Source of the DNA: Acinetobacter bouvetii DSM 14964 = CIP 107468
Lineage (GTDB): Bacteria > Pseudomonadota > Gammaproteobacteria > Pseudomonadales > Moraxellaceae
Length of the DNA: 46,811 nt
NCBI RefSeq assembly: GCF_000368865.1
Contig: NZ_KB849725.1
Coordinates: 570,552-617,362, forward strand
Direction: 5' to 3'
Shown: positions 18,397-26,255 of the stretch, piece after piece
How positions within the stretch are numbered: position 1 is the first letter of the stretch
Layout of the letters: every line of letters begins with the position of its first letter
Notes under the pieces: generated by a model
The model's database searches: none
What the model was told of the DNA's origin: nothing
The model's input: only the letters and a program-made list of their open reading frames with translations
Program-made: the position numbers and the translations under genes

Positions 18397-18456
18397 GGCA
18401 TCACTCTCTAAATATGAGATTAAAAAAAACCTGAGTTAGCACTGTTTTATGCTTTT

Positions 18457-18485
18457 ATTATGCCTAATTTTTCTTAGGTAAATAA
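18457..18485 (-). promoter_or_regulatory. Putative promoter of the Ala-rich lipoprotein gene, with inverted repeat in the spacer
   Basis: Minus-strand -10 CATAAT (18462-18457) and -35 TTATTT (18485-18480), spacer 17. The spacer holds the inverted repeat CCTAA-N6-TTAGG (18463-18478), a possible operator. Confidence 0.4.
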
Positions 18486-18763
18486 CAATGCAGATGCAGC
18501 CTAACTGGTATGCGAATATGCTATCACTGCGCATTTTGAATTGCTACTGCTTCATAGGGTGAAAACACGAAAAAATGGTTAAAAAATGGCTTTTTTTAAC
18601 AGAAAATAACAATCAAAGGGAGCGGATATATTGGAGAAGTACTAAATAAGCCCCTAAAACTAATAGGGTTTTTTATAAAAATATTTTTATAATCATTTAC
18701 TTGAAAATAAGTTAACAGAAACTGGCAGCAATTGTTTTGTTATGTAAGTCATGTCAACCAAAT
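18486..18763. other. Gene-free AT-rich spacer with hairpins, possible small RNA
   Basis: No ORF with coding look. On the plus strand there is a GTTAAAAAA/TTTTTTTAAC hairpin near 18578-18600. A CCCTA/TAGGG hairpin near 18653-18670 is followed by six T, like a terminator. No plus-strand gene precedes the latter, so a small RNA is possible but unproven. Confidence 0.3.
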
Positions 18764-18793
18764 AAAAAAGCCATCGTGATCGATGGCTTTTTT
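18764..18793 (-). terminator. Rho-independent terminator after rho
   Basis: Stem of 13 bp, AAAAAAGCCATCG / CGATGGCTTTTTT, loop TGAT, 14 bases after the rho stop. Confidence 0.9.
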
Positions 18794-18806
18794 AAGATTG
18801 CTGAAA

Positions 18807-20075
18807 TCAGTTCGTCGCTTTACGCTTCATTTGATCGAAGAAATCATCATTGGTTTTGGTTTCTTTCATGCGGTCCAGCAGGAATTCCATGGCTGCCAGC
18901 TCATCTTGCGTATGCAGCAGCTTGCGCAGAATCCAGACTTTGCGCAGATTGTCTTCTGACATTAAGCGTTCTTCACGGCGGGTGCCGGATTTTTTGATGT
19001 TCATTGCCGGGAATACGCGTTTTTCAGCGATACGGCGGTCAAGGGTAATTTCCTGGTTGCCTGTACCTTTGAATTCTTCGTAAATCACCTCATCCATTTT
19101 ACTGCCTGTTTCAATCAGGGCTGTAGAAATGATGGTCAATGAACCGCCTTCTTCAATGTTTCGCGCAGCACCGAAGAAACGTTTAGGGCGTTCAAGCGCA
19201 TGGGCATCCACACCGCCTGTCAGCACTTTGCCAGAAGATGGAATCACGGTGTTGTAAGCGCGCGCTAAACGGGTGATCGAATCGAGCAAGATCACAACGT
19301 CTTTTTTGTGCTCGACTAAGCGTTTCGCTTTTTCGATGACCATTTCAGCGACTTGCACGTGACGGGCAGGCGATTCATCAAATGTAGAGGCAATCACTTC
19401 ACCGCGTACCGTACGCTCCATTTCGGTCACTTCTTCAGGACGTTCGTCAATCAGAAGAACAATCAAGAAACATTCCGGATTGTTGCGCACAATGGATTGC
19501 GCAATATTTTGCAGCAGCATGGTTTTACCGGCTTTCGGCGGCGCAACAATAATAGAGCGCTGGCCTTTACCGATCGGTGCAACTAAATCGACTACACGCG
19601 CAGTCAAGTCTTCAGTTGTGCCGTTGCCCAGCTCCATCACCAATTGTTCGGTTGGGAAAAGCGGTGTTAAGTTTTCAAACAAAATCTTATTGCGTGAATT
19701 TTCTGGAGTGTCGTAGTTAATTTGATTAACTTTTAATAATGCAAAATAGCGTTCGCCTTCTTTGGGCGGGCGGATGGTGCCGGTAATGGTGTCGCCTGTA
19801 CGCAGGTTGAAGCGGCGGATTTGTGAAGGGCTGACATAAATATCGTCAGGGCCTGCAAGGTAAGAGCCGGCTGCAGAGCGTAAGAAGCCAAAGCCATCTG
19901 ACAGAATTTCCAAAACGCCATCACCAAAGATCTCTTCGCCATTCATTGCATGGCGTTTTAAGATGGCAAAAATAATGTCTTGCTTGCGGTTACGCGCCAT
20001 TCCTTCAAGGCCCATAAACTCGGCAATTTTGATGAGTTCGCCAATCGGTTTTTTCTTGAGTTCGGTTAAATTCAT
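18807..20075 (-). CDS. rho: Transcription termination factor Rho
   Basis: 422 residues, full length. [25 protein letters not shown] starts the N-terminal helix bundle; the cold-shock RNA-binding domain (about 48-118) has DGFGFLRS. The ATPase core has Walker [11 protein letters not shown] (about 176-185), Walker [17 protein letters not shown] (about 260) and the Q/R-loop region near 280. It is a hexameric RNA helicase that ends transcripts. The start is fixed by family alignment, but no Shine-Dalgarno sequence precedes it: the six bases before the ATG are CCTCCT. rho is usually autoregulated in its leader. Confidence 0.98.
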   Translation of the reverse strand: MNLTELKKKPIGELIKIAEFMGLEGMARNRKQDIIFAILKRHAMNGEEIFGDGVLEILSDGFGFLRSAAGSYLAGPDDIYVSPSQIRRFNLRTGDTITGTIRPPKEGERYFALLKVNQINYDTPENSRNKILFENLTPLFPTEQLVMELGNGTTEDLTARVVDLVAPIGKGQRSIIVAPPKAGKTMLLQNIAQSIVRNNPECFLIVLLIDERPEEVTEMERTVRGEVIASTFDESPARHVQVAEMVIEKAKRLVEHKKDVVILLDSITRLARAYNTVIPSSGKVLTGGVDAHALERPKRFFGAARNIEEGGSLTIISTALIETGSKMDEVIYEEFKGTGNQEITLDRRIAEKRVFPAMNIKKSGTRREERLMSEDNLRKVWILRKLLHTQDELAAMEFLLDRMKETKTNDDFFDQMKRKATN

Positions 20076-20348
20076 AGGAGGTCAGATAAGAATCAAAAAT
20101 TCTAGTATACGGGATGGAAAGGGAGCAACATTGAGCCGCATGCAGACAATTAGATTACGCGATTGTATTTGCACAATAATAATTCAGAGAGCTGATTCAT
20201 TGTTTGAAGAAAAATGTGTAAAAACAATTTCTATTGCCGGGCGGCGATCTTATGTGTTGTGTCTTGTAAGAAAATGACAGGATTTGAGATCCTTTATTTC
20301 TTGAGTTAGCAATATAAGAGAGAAATACAGGTTTGTCAATTTATCAGC
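20076..20348 (-). promoter_or_regulatory. rho upstream region
   Basis: About 270 bases without a gene. TATACT on the minus strand (20109-20104) is a likely -10, giving a leader of only some 20-25 bases; no good -35 was found. CCTCCT at 20081-20076 adjoins the start codon. No other structure stands out. Confidence 0.4.
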
Positions 20349-20380
20349 AAAAAATACGCTATAAAAATAGCGTATTTTCT
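20349..20380 (-). terminator. Terminator of trxA
   Basis: 12-bp perfect stem AAAATACGCTAT/ATAGCGTATTTT (20351-20362 with 20367-20378), 4-base loop, ending in six T on the minus strand. Confidence 0.9.
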
Positions 20381-20401
20381 GCAATTTAAACTGGGCTTGG
20401 A

Positions 20402-20728
20402 TTAGATGTTGTCATCAATGAAAGCGGTCAGTTTTGATTTTGGCGCAGCGCCCACTTGCTGTGCAACAACTTCGCCGTTTTTGAACATCAGCAAAGCAGG
20501 AATGTTGCGGATATTGTAGTTGACAGCAGTCGCTTCACAAGAAGTCACATCTACCTTAACAACTTTAACTTTGCCTTCATATTCAGTCGCGAGGACTTCT
20601 AGAACTGGCGCGATTGCTTTACATGGCGCACACCAGCCTGCCCAAAAGTCGACCAATACAGGCACGTCAGATTTCAGGACGTCTGCATCAAAGTTTTCAT
20701 CAGTTGTATTTACAATATTGCCTGACAT
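20402..20728 (-). CDS. trxA: Thioredoxin 1
   Basis: 108 residues with the fold and motifs of TrxA: VLVDFWAGWCAPCKAIAPVLE (about 26-46), cis-Pro in RNIPALLMF (about 74), and GAAPKSKLTAFI at the end. The active site is WCAPC rather than the usual WCGPC; I believe this is a feature of the lineage rather than a defect, since both Cys are intact. An extra Cys lies at VTSCEAT. Monocistronic, divergent from ppx. Confidence 0.96.
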   Translation of the reverse strand: MSGNIVNTTDENFDADVLKSDVPVLVDFWAGWCAPCKAIAPVLEVLATEYEGKVKVVKVDVTSCEATAVNYNIRNIPALLMFKNGEVVAQQVGAAPKSKLTAFIDDNI

Positions 20729-20992
20729 GGCTGTTGCTCCAAAATAATTTTAAGATGGCTCTATAACTATAAGTATTACATAGCCATCCTGAACAATGTA
20801 GGGGGTTATGTAAATTTTCGGCTTTTAATGCGGAATTGTCTAATTGATGCTCACGATAGCTGTGATCGTGTAACACAATTGTCATCGATGCCTGAAATTC
20901 GGCTTGTCTGCGAAGCGGGTACATAAATGGCTTTTAAATTGAATGGTTGTGAATTACTCTAAGCACAATTCTGTATAGGTTTGTATTGAATC

Positions 20993-22513
20993 ATGTCTGA
21001 TTTTTTGATTGATGAAGAATTGCTTGCCGCCATTGATATGGGGTCAAACAGCTTTCACTTGGCGATCGCGCGTGTAGACCATGGTGAAGTAAAAAAAGTT
21101 GCTTCAATGTCAGAAAAAGTTCAGCTGGCGGCCGGTTTGGATGAAAATAAAAACTTAACCGAAGCGGCTCAGCAGCGCGGCTTGGCGTGTTTGGCGCGCT
21201 TTGTCGGCCGTTTGGGTTCAGTACAGCCGAACCGCCTGCGCATTGTGGCGACTAATGCGCTGCGTCAGGCCAAAAATGGACAGGATTTTATTCAAAAAGC
21301 CGCAGAAATTTTACCGAAGCCGATTGAAATCATTGCCGGCCGGGAAGAAGCGCGGCTAATTTACTTAGGTGTTTCTCATACCATGGCCAACAGCGGCCGC
21401 CGCTTGGTGATTGACATCGGCGGCGGTTCAACCGAACTGATTATCGGTGAAGAATTTGAGCCGATCCATACCGAATCGGTGCAAATGGGCTGCGTTGCCT
21501 TTACCAAAGCATTTTTTGCTGATGGTGAGATCAATCAGAAAAGTTTTGACAAGGCGGTAAATTCGGCGCGCAAAGAGCTGTCAGGAATTGCCAATACTTA
21601 TAAAGCAGCCGGCTGGGATACGGTCGTCGGTTCCAGCGGCACGATAAAAGCCTGCCGTCAAATTACCGTCAATATGGGCTGGAGCAATGAGCGGGAAGAG
21701 CTGACCCGTGAAGGTTTAGAAAAGCTGAAAGACAAACTGCTTAAATTTAAGCATGTTTCTGAAATGGATTTTGATGGGCTGAAAGAAGACCGCCGGGCAG
21801 TTTTGCCAGCGGGCATTGCCATTTTATGCACGGTATTTGATGTACTGGGCATAGACAAGCTGGTGTATTCTGACGGCGCTTTGCGTGAAGGGGTGATGTA
21901 CGACCTGCTGGGCCGCTTCCAGCATGAAGATGTGCGAGACCGTTCGGTGCATGCCTTGCTGGGCCGCTACAATGCGGATTCCAAACAGGCTGAACGCGTG
22001 GTGGCGACTGCACAGCAGCTGTTTGATAATGTTGCGCAAAAGCTGAATTTAAACAGTGATGACAGTGACTTGCTGCGCCGCGCTGCATATTTGCATGAAA
22101 TCGGCCTGGCGATCAGCCACAGCGGCTATCACCGCCATGGCGCATATTTGCTGCAGCATTCCGATATTCCCGGCTTCTCGCAAATTGATCAGAACCATTT
22201 GTCACATTTGGTGGCGCATCACCGCCGCAAGCTGCGCAGCGATGCCCGCATGGATGTGATGAAAGTCGGCGGTAGCAAACTTGTGCACTTATGTCTATTG
22301 CTTCGTTTAGCAGTTTTGCTGAATCACAGCCGCAGCGATGAGATGCTTCCTGCCATTGAATTAAGCGCCGAGAATGCGCAACAATGGCAGCTTAGCGTTT
22401 CTGGCGATGCCAAACAATGGCCATTGCTTGTTGCGGACTTGCATGATGAACAAGTGCAGTTCAAGCATTGGGATATTGAGTTGAATATTCAGTCGGAACA
22501 GTTTATCGATTAA
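20993..22513 (+). CDS. ppx: Exopolyphosphatase (Ppx/GppA family)
   Basis: 506 residues. The actin-like ATPase-fold N-terminal half has AAIDMGSNSFHLAIARV (about 12-28), an ATNALRQAKNG segment and the phosphate-binding DIGGGSTELIIGEEF (about 141). The C-terminal half (about 310-490) is an HD-like helical domain with LHEIGLAISHSGYHRHG. The length favours Ppx over short archaeal types; GppA activity on pppGpp cannot be excluded. It releases phosphate from polyphosphate ends. It is divergent from trxA and 33 bases before accA. Confidence 0.94.
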   Translation: MSDFLIDEELLAAIDMGSNSFHLAIARVDHGEVKKVASMSEKVQLAAGLDENKNLTEAAQQRGLACLARFVGRLGSVQPNRLRIVATNALRQAKNGQDFIQKAAEILPKPIEIIAGREEARLIYLGVSHTMANSGRRLVIDIGGGSTELIIGEEFEPIHTESVQMGCVAFTKAFFADGEINQKSFDKAVNSARKELSGIANTYKAAGWDTVVGSSGTIKACRQITVNMGWSNEREELTREGLEKLKDKLLKFKHVSEMDFDGLKEDRRAVLPAGIAILCTVFDVLGIDKLVYSDGALREGVMYDLLGRFQHEDVRDRSVHALLGRYNADSKQAERVVATAQQLFDNVAQKLNLNSDDSDLLRRAAYLHEIGLAISHSGYHRHGAYLLQHSDIPGFSQIDQNHLSHLVAHHRRKLRSDARMDVMKVGGSKLVHLCLLLRLAVLLNHSRSDEMLPAIELSAENAQQWQLSVSGDAKQWPLLVADLHDEQVQFKHWDIELNIQSEQFID

Positions 22514-22546
22514 CACATTGGTTAATTCAGGGATAATGGTCGACCT

Positions 22547-23371
22547 ATGAAAAATAAAGCAGCGCAATCTAAAGCATGGGCTACAGTTAAAATTGCACGT
22601 CATCCGGATCGTCCGCAATATTTGGATTATGTCAGTGAGATCTTCACTGAATTTGATGCTTTGCATGGTGATCGCTTATTTGGCGATGACGGTGCAATGG
22701 TGGGCGGTTTAGCGCGTTTTGAAGGTCAGCCTGTTATGGTGGTTGGCCAGCACCGCGGCCGCAGCACACGTGAAAAGCTGCAGCATAATTTCGGCATGAG
22801 CAATCCTGAAGGCTACCGCAAAGCGCAGCGCCTGATGGATATGGCGGAGCGTTTTAACCTGCCGGTATTTACCTTTATTGATACGATGGGCGCATATCCA
22901 GGCGTCGGCGCAGAAGAGCGCGGCCAGGCAGAAGCGATTGCGACCAGCCTTGCGCAGATGTCGAGCTTAAAAGTTCCAGTAATTGCTACGGTTTTAGGTG
23001 AAGGCGGTTCAGGCGGCGCATTGGGCATTGGTGTGGCAGACCGTGTGGTCATGCTGTCGCACAGTATCTACTCCGTGATTTCTCCTGAAGGCTGCGCTTC
23101 AATTCTGTGGAAAACGGCAGAGAAGGCGGAACAGGCCAGTGAAGCGCTGGCATTGACGGCTGACAAGCTGCAAAAAATCGGCATTGTTGAATATGTGGTA
23201 GATGAAGGCGAAGGCGCGCATTTGAATCCTGAACAGGTGATGCAGAGTTTAAAAACTGTGCTGAAACAGGCTTTAGATGAATTAACGCCAATGGATGCAA
23301 AAGAACGATGCGAAGCACGCTATCAGCGTTTAATGAAATTTGGCAGCGACAATTTAGGTCTGACTGCTTAA
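22547..23371 (+). CDS. accA: Acetyl-CoA carboxylase carboxyltransferase alpha subunit
   Basis: 274 residues, shorter at the N-terminus than E. coli AccA (319) but with the complete crotonase-type core: [22 protein letters not shown] (about 27-48), GHRG-like [31 protein letters not shown] (about 113) and [17 protein letters not shown] (about 151). It pairs with AccD to make malonyl-CoA. The 3' end overlaps tilS by 64 bases. Confidence 0.96.
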   Translation: MKNKAAQSKAWATVKIARHPDRPQYLDYVSEIFTEFDALHGDRLFGDDGAMVGGLARFEGQPVMVVGQHRGRSTREKLQHNFGMSNPEGYRKAQRLMDMAERFNLPVFTFIDTMGAYPGVGAEERGQAEAIATSLAQMSSLKVPVIATVLGEGGSGGALGIGVADRVVMLSHSIYSVISPEGCASILWKTAEKAEQASEALALTADKLQKIGIVEYVVDEGEGAHLNPEQVMQSLKTVLKQALDELTPMDAKERCEARYQRLMKFGSDNLGLTA

Positions 23372-24687
23372 GCCAGTCAGACGTATTTTCTGATCAGGCT
23401 TCCTTCTTAATCGGGTGCAGCGGCGGTATGGATTCCATGCTGCTTTTGCACCTGATGTCTTTTTTATACCCGCAAAAAATCCGCGCTATATATATTGATC
23501 ACCAGCTGCAGGCAAACAGCGCAGATTGGGGCCGATTTGTGGCGCAAGCCTGCGCATCATTAAATGTGCCGTGTATTGTAGAAGCGGTGCATGTGTCGGC
23601 AGGCAATTTAGAAAATCAAGCGCGTACAGCGCGTTATCAGGCTTATCAGCAGCATCTTCTGCCTCATGAGATATTGGTCTTGGCGCATCATCAGCAGGAT
23701 CAGGCCGAGACGTTAATGCTGCGCCTGCTGTCAGGCGCAGGGATTCATGGCTTGGCGGCGATGCGTCAGGTCGACCAGCGGGATCTGATGACGATTTGGC
23801 GGCCGTTGCTGAATCTTTCCCGTGAGCAGATTTGCCAATGGGCGGCAGAATTGAATGTGCAAAATATTCAGGACCCCACCAACTTTAATACAGAATATGA
23901 CCGTGCGTGGAGCAGGGAAGAGCTGTGGCCTATGCTGCAGTCACGTTTTCCAAAAATGCAGCAGGCATTGAGCCGCAGCAGCTATTTAATGCAGGATGCA
24001 GAAGATATTTTGGCTGATGTGCTGGCATTTGATTTGGTTTCATGTGGAACATCGGAAATTTTGCAGCTGGAAAAACTGCAGGCTTTAGCGCCGCCCCGGC
24101 AGCGCCAGCTGTTATCGGCCTGGATGAAAGGGCAGGCGCAGTACCGGCCATCTTTTGATATGGTGCAGCGCTTAATGCATGAAGTGATTGAATCGAAAGC
24201 CGATTCACAGGCGGCTTTGCACTGGAATGGTTTTTATTATGTGCGTTTCGCTTCTCAGCTGTACCGTTTAACCGCGGCGGAATATCTCTCCTCAGAAGAT
24301 GAGCGGGCTGAACCGCAGCACATTCAAATTCAATTAGCGGACAGTTTTACGGCACTGTCAGGCCGTTTTCATGTACAGGCGGGAGAGGGCTTTGGCCTGT
24401 CTTTTGCGTTGCTGGAACAGACGCTGACATTAACCCAGCGTCAGGGCGGCGAAAAAATTCATCTGTATGGGCGTACTGGGTCATGGCCCTTAAAAAAAGC
24501 CATTCAGCAGGCGCAAATTTTTCCTTGGCTGCGTCATCGAATTCAAATATTAAGCATAGATAATGTTATGCTAGGCGTTTTTACGCCGAAAGGCTTTTGG
24601 CTGGCAGAGTCACCGTATTGCATTCAGGCGGGATGGCTGCCCCAATTGGTTTCTTCAGATAACAGCAAGAGCGGATCTTCATCATGA
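23308..24687 (+). CDS. tilS: tRNA(Ile)-lysidine synthase
   Basis: 459 residues. The PP-loop motif [15 protein letters not shown] starts about residue 34, followed by AIYIDHQLQ and [28 protein letters not shown] (about 130). The central TilS domain is near 250-320 and the C-terminal substrate-binding domain near 370-440. It modifies C34 of tRNA-Ile(CAU) to lysidine and is essential for AUA decoding. No ATG, GTG or TTG lies between 23308 and the PP-loop, so the start inside accA (64-base overlap) appears real. It overlaps proC by 4 bases. Confidence 0.95.
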   Translation: MRSTLSAFNEIWQRQFRSDCLSQSDVFSDQASFLIGCSGGMDSMLLLHLMSFLYPQKIRAIYIDHQLQANSADWGRFVAQACASLNVPCIVEAVHVSAGNLENQARTARYQAYQQHLLPHEILVLAHHQQDQAETLMLRLLSGAGIHGLAAMRQVDQRDLMTIWRPLLNLSREQICQWAAELNVQNIQDPTNFNTEYDRAWSREELWPMLQSRFPKMQQALSRSSYLMQDAEDILADVLAFDLVSCGTSEILQLEKLQALAPPRQRQLLSAWMKGQAQYRPSFDMVQRLMHEVIESKADSQAALHWNGFYYVRFASQLYRLTAAEYLSSEDERAEPQHIQIQLADSFTALSGRFHVQAGEGFGLSFALLEQTLTLTQRQGGEKIHLYGRTGSWPLKKAIQQAQIFPWLRHRIQILSIDNVMLGVFTPKGFWLAESPYCIQAGWLPQLVSSDNSKSGSSS

Positions 24688-25514
24688 GCGCAGTTCTAAA
24701 TTGTAATATCACTTTTATTGGCGGCGGCAATATGGCGCAAGCTTTAATCGGCGGTTTAATTGCGCGTGGACTGCCCGCAACCCGCATTACAGTTTCAGAT
24801 CCTGTCGAGAAAGTCCGTGAATTGCTGGCTGAAAAAGATGTGCATGTGACGGATGACAATGCACTGGCAATCCGTGATGCTGATATTGTGCTGTTTGCGG
24901 TGAAGCCACAGGTTTTTGCCAGTATTTTAAAGCCGTTAAAAGGCCTGCTTGACGGCAAGCTGGTGATTTCGATTGTGGCCGGCGCGGAAATTGACACAAT
25001 TTCAAAAATTTTAGAAACTGACCGCATTGTCCGCGTCATGCCGAATACGCCTGCTCTGGTGCAGACCGGCGCTCATGGATTGTTTGCATATGATGCTGTC
25101 GATGCGCAAGACCGTGAGCTGGCCAGCCAAGTTCTGGCTTCAACTGGCCTGACAATTTGGGTAAAATCTGAGGCGCAAATTGATGCGGTTACCGCTGTTT
25201 CAGGTTCAGGCCCCGCATATTTCTTTTATATGATGGAAAGCATGATCCGCGCAGGTAAAAATTTGGGCCTGGATGAAAAAGTCGCGACAGCGCTGACCTT
25301 GCAAACCGCTTTGGGCGCAGCGCAAATGGCAATCACCAGCTCCAGCAGTCCAGCGGAACTGCGCAAAAATGTGACTTCGCCAAATGGTACAACGCAAGCT
25401 GCGATTGAAGTGTTTGATCATGCGCATATCTCACAAAATATTCAGGCGGCTTTAGCGGCTGCGCAAAAGCGCAGTCAAGAGCTTGCGCAAGATTTAAGTG
25501 ACAGCATCAAGTAA
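24684..25514 (+). CDS. proC: Pyrroline-5-carboxylate reductase
   Basis: 276 residues. Rossmann motif ITFIGGGNMAQALIGGL (about 9-25) binds NAD(P)H. VRVMPNTPALVQTGAHG (about 115) and the dimerisation/active-site stretch AVSGSGPAYFFYMMESM (about 170) and RKNVTSPNGTTQAAIE (about 232) identify ProC. It makes L-proline from P5C. It is coupled to tilS through ATGA and to yggT through a 27-base gap. Confidence 0.97.
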   Translation: MSAVLNCNITFIGGGNMAQALIGGLIARGLPATRITVSDPVEKVRELLAEKDVHVTDDNALAIRDADIVLFAVKPQVFASILKPLKGLLDGKLVISIVAGAEIDTISKILETDRIVRVMPNTPALVQTGAHGLFAYDAVDAQDRELASQVLASTGLTIWVKSEAQIDAVTAVSGSGPAYFFYMMESMIRAGKNLGLDEKVATALTLQTALGAAQMAITSSSSPAELRKNVTSPNGTTQAAIEVFDHAHISQNIQAALAAAQKRSQELAQDLSDSIK

Positions 25515-25541
25515 TTCGTTTTTATTTAGGAATGTTCTAGT

Positions 25542-26111
25542 ATGGGTGCAAATTCTGCGCTAATTTTTGGCATTATCATTAACGTCGCAATTTTGCTCGT
25601 TTTCTTCCGGTTTTTAATGCAATTGGCTGCAGTAAGTCCATACAATCCTGTGGTGCTTTCTACTGCGAAAGCCACAAAAATTGTGGATATGTTCAGCCGG
25701 ATTTTCCCGACGGTCGGCAAAGGCCGGGTGAATACCGCGGCATTAATTTTATTGGTGGTGCTGTATATTCTGAAAATGTTTGGAGTGATGCATTTGTCCG
25801 GGGCATCCGTCAACAGTCCTGTGCATTTAATTATCATGACCTTCGTGACCATGATTCAGGATTTAATCCGTTTCTGCCGCTATTTGATTTTCGCTTCAAT
25901 TATTTTGAGCTGGGTAGTGATGTTCAGCCAATCGCGTTCACCGTATATTGAGGTGGTTCAAGAATTGGCAGAGCCGCTGCTGGCGCCATTCCGCCGTATT
26001 CTGCCGAATATGGGCATGATTGATTTGTCTCCGATTGTCGCAATTTTTGCTTTGCTGCTGGCGGAAACCATTATGAAAGAAGTGGCGATTGTGCTGCTGA
26101 CAGGCCTATAA
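25542..26111 (+). CDS. YggT-family membrane protein
   Basis: 189 residues with two YGGT repeats: FRFLMQLAAVSPYNPVVLSTAKATK with RIFPTVGKGRVN (about 21-70) and CRYLIFASIILSWVVMFSQSRSPY...AEPLLAPFRRILPNMGMIDLSPIVA (about 112-168). About five membrane segments. proC-yggT pairing is common in proteobacteria. Members are linked to cell-shape and osmotic traits; the biochemical role is not settled. Last gene of accA-tilS-proC-yggT. Confidence 0.9.
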   Translation: MGANSALIFGIIINVAILLVFFRFLMQLAAVSPYNPVVLSTAKATKIVDMFSRIFPTVGKGRVNTAALILLVVLYILKMFGVMHLSGASVNSPVHLIIMTFVTMIQDLIRFCRYLIFASIILSWVVMFSQSRSPYIEVVQELAEPLLAPFRRILPNMGMIDLSPIVAIFALLLAETIMKEVAIVLLTGL

Positions 26112-26129
26112 GCGCTGAAACCCAATTGT

Positions 26130-26157
26130 AAAAAAGGACGCTGATGCGTCCTTTTTT
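26130..26157 (+). terminator. Terminator of the accA-tilS-proC-yggT transcript
   Basis: 12-bp perfect stem AAAAAAGGACGC / GCGTCCTTTTTT with TGAT loop. Confidence 0.92.
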
Positions 26158-26192
26158 ATGGCTGAAATTTTTAGGTGAAGAAGTTGATATTT

Positions 26193-26255
26193 CTTCTAGG
26201 AGGCAAATGACCTCCATCCCAGCCTTCCTCCTGGGAGGAGGAAGGAGCAAATGCT
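26193..26255. repeat. Cluster of short palindromes between yggT and polA
   Basis: Three stems in about 60 bases: GGAGG/CCTCC (near 26199-26215), CCTTCCTCC/GGAGGAAGG (near 26223-26245) and GAGCA/TGCTC (near 26245-26256). Purine/pyrimidine-rich and unlike its surroundings. It ends exactly at the polA stop codon. Looks like an extragenic repeat element; it could also end polA transcripts. Confidence 0.55.

Noticed and set aside
20402..20728. WCAPC active site of TrxA as a defect
   Set aside because: Both catalytic cysteines are present, and the Gly-to-Ala change appears to be a normal variant of this lineage.
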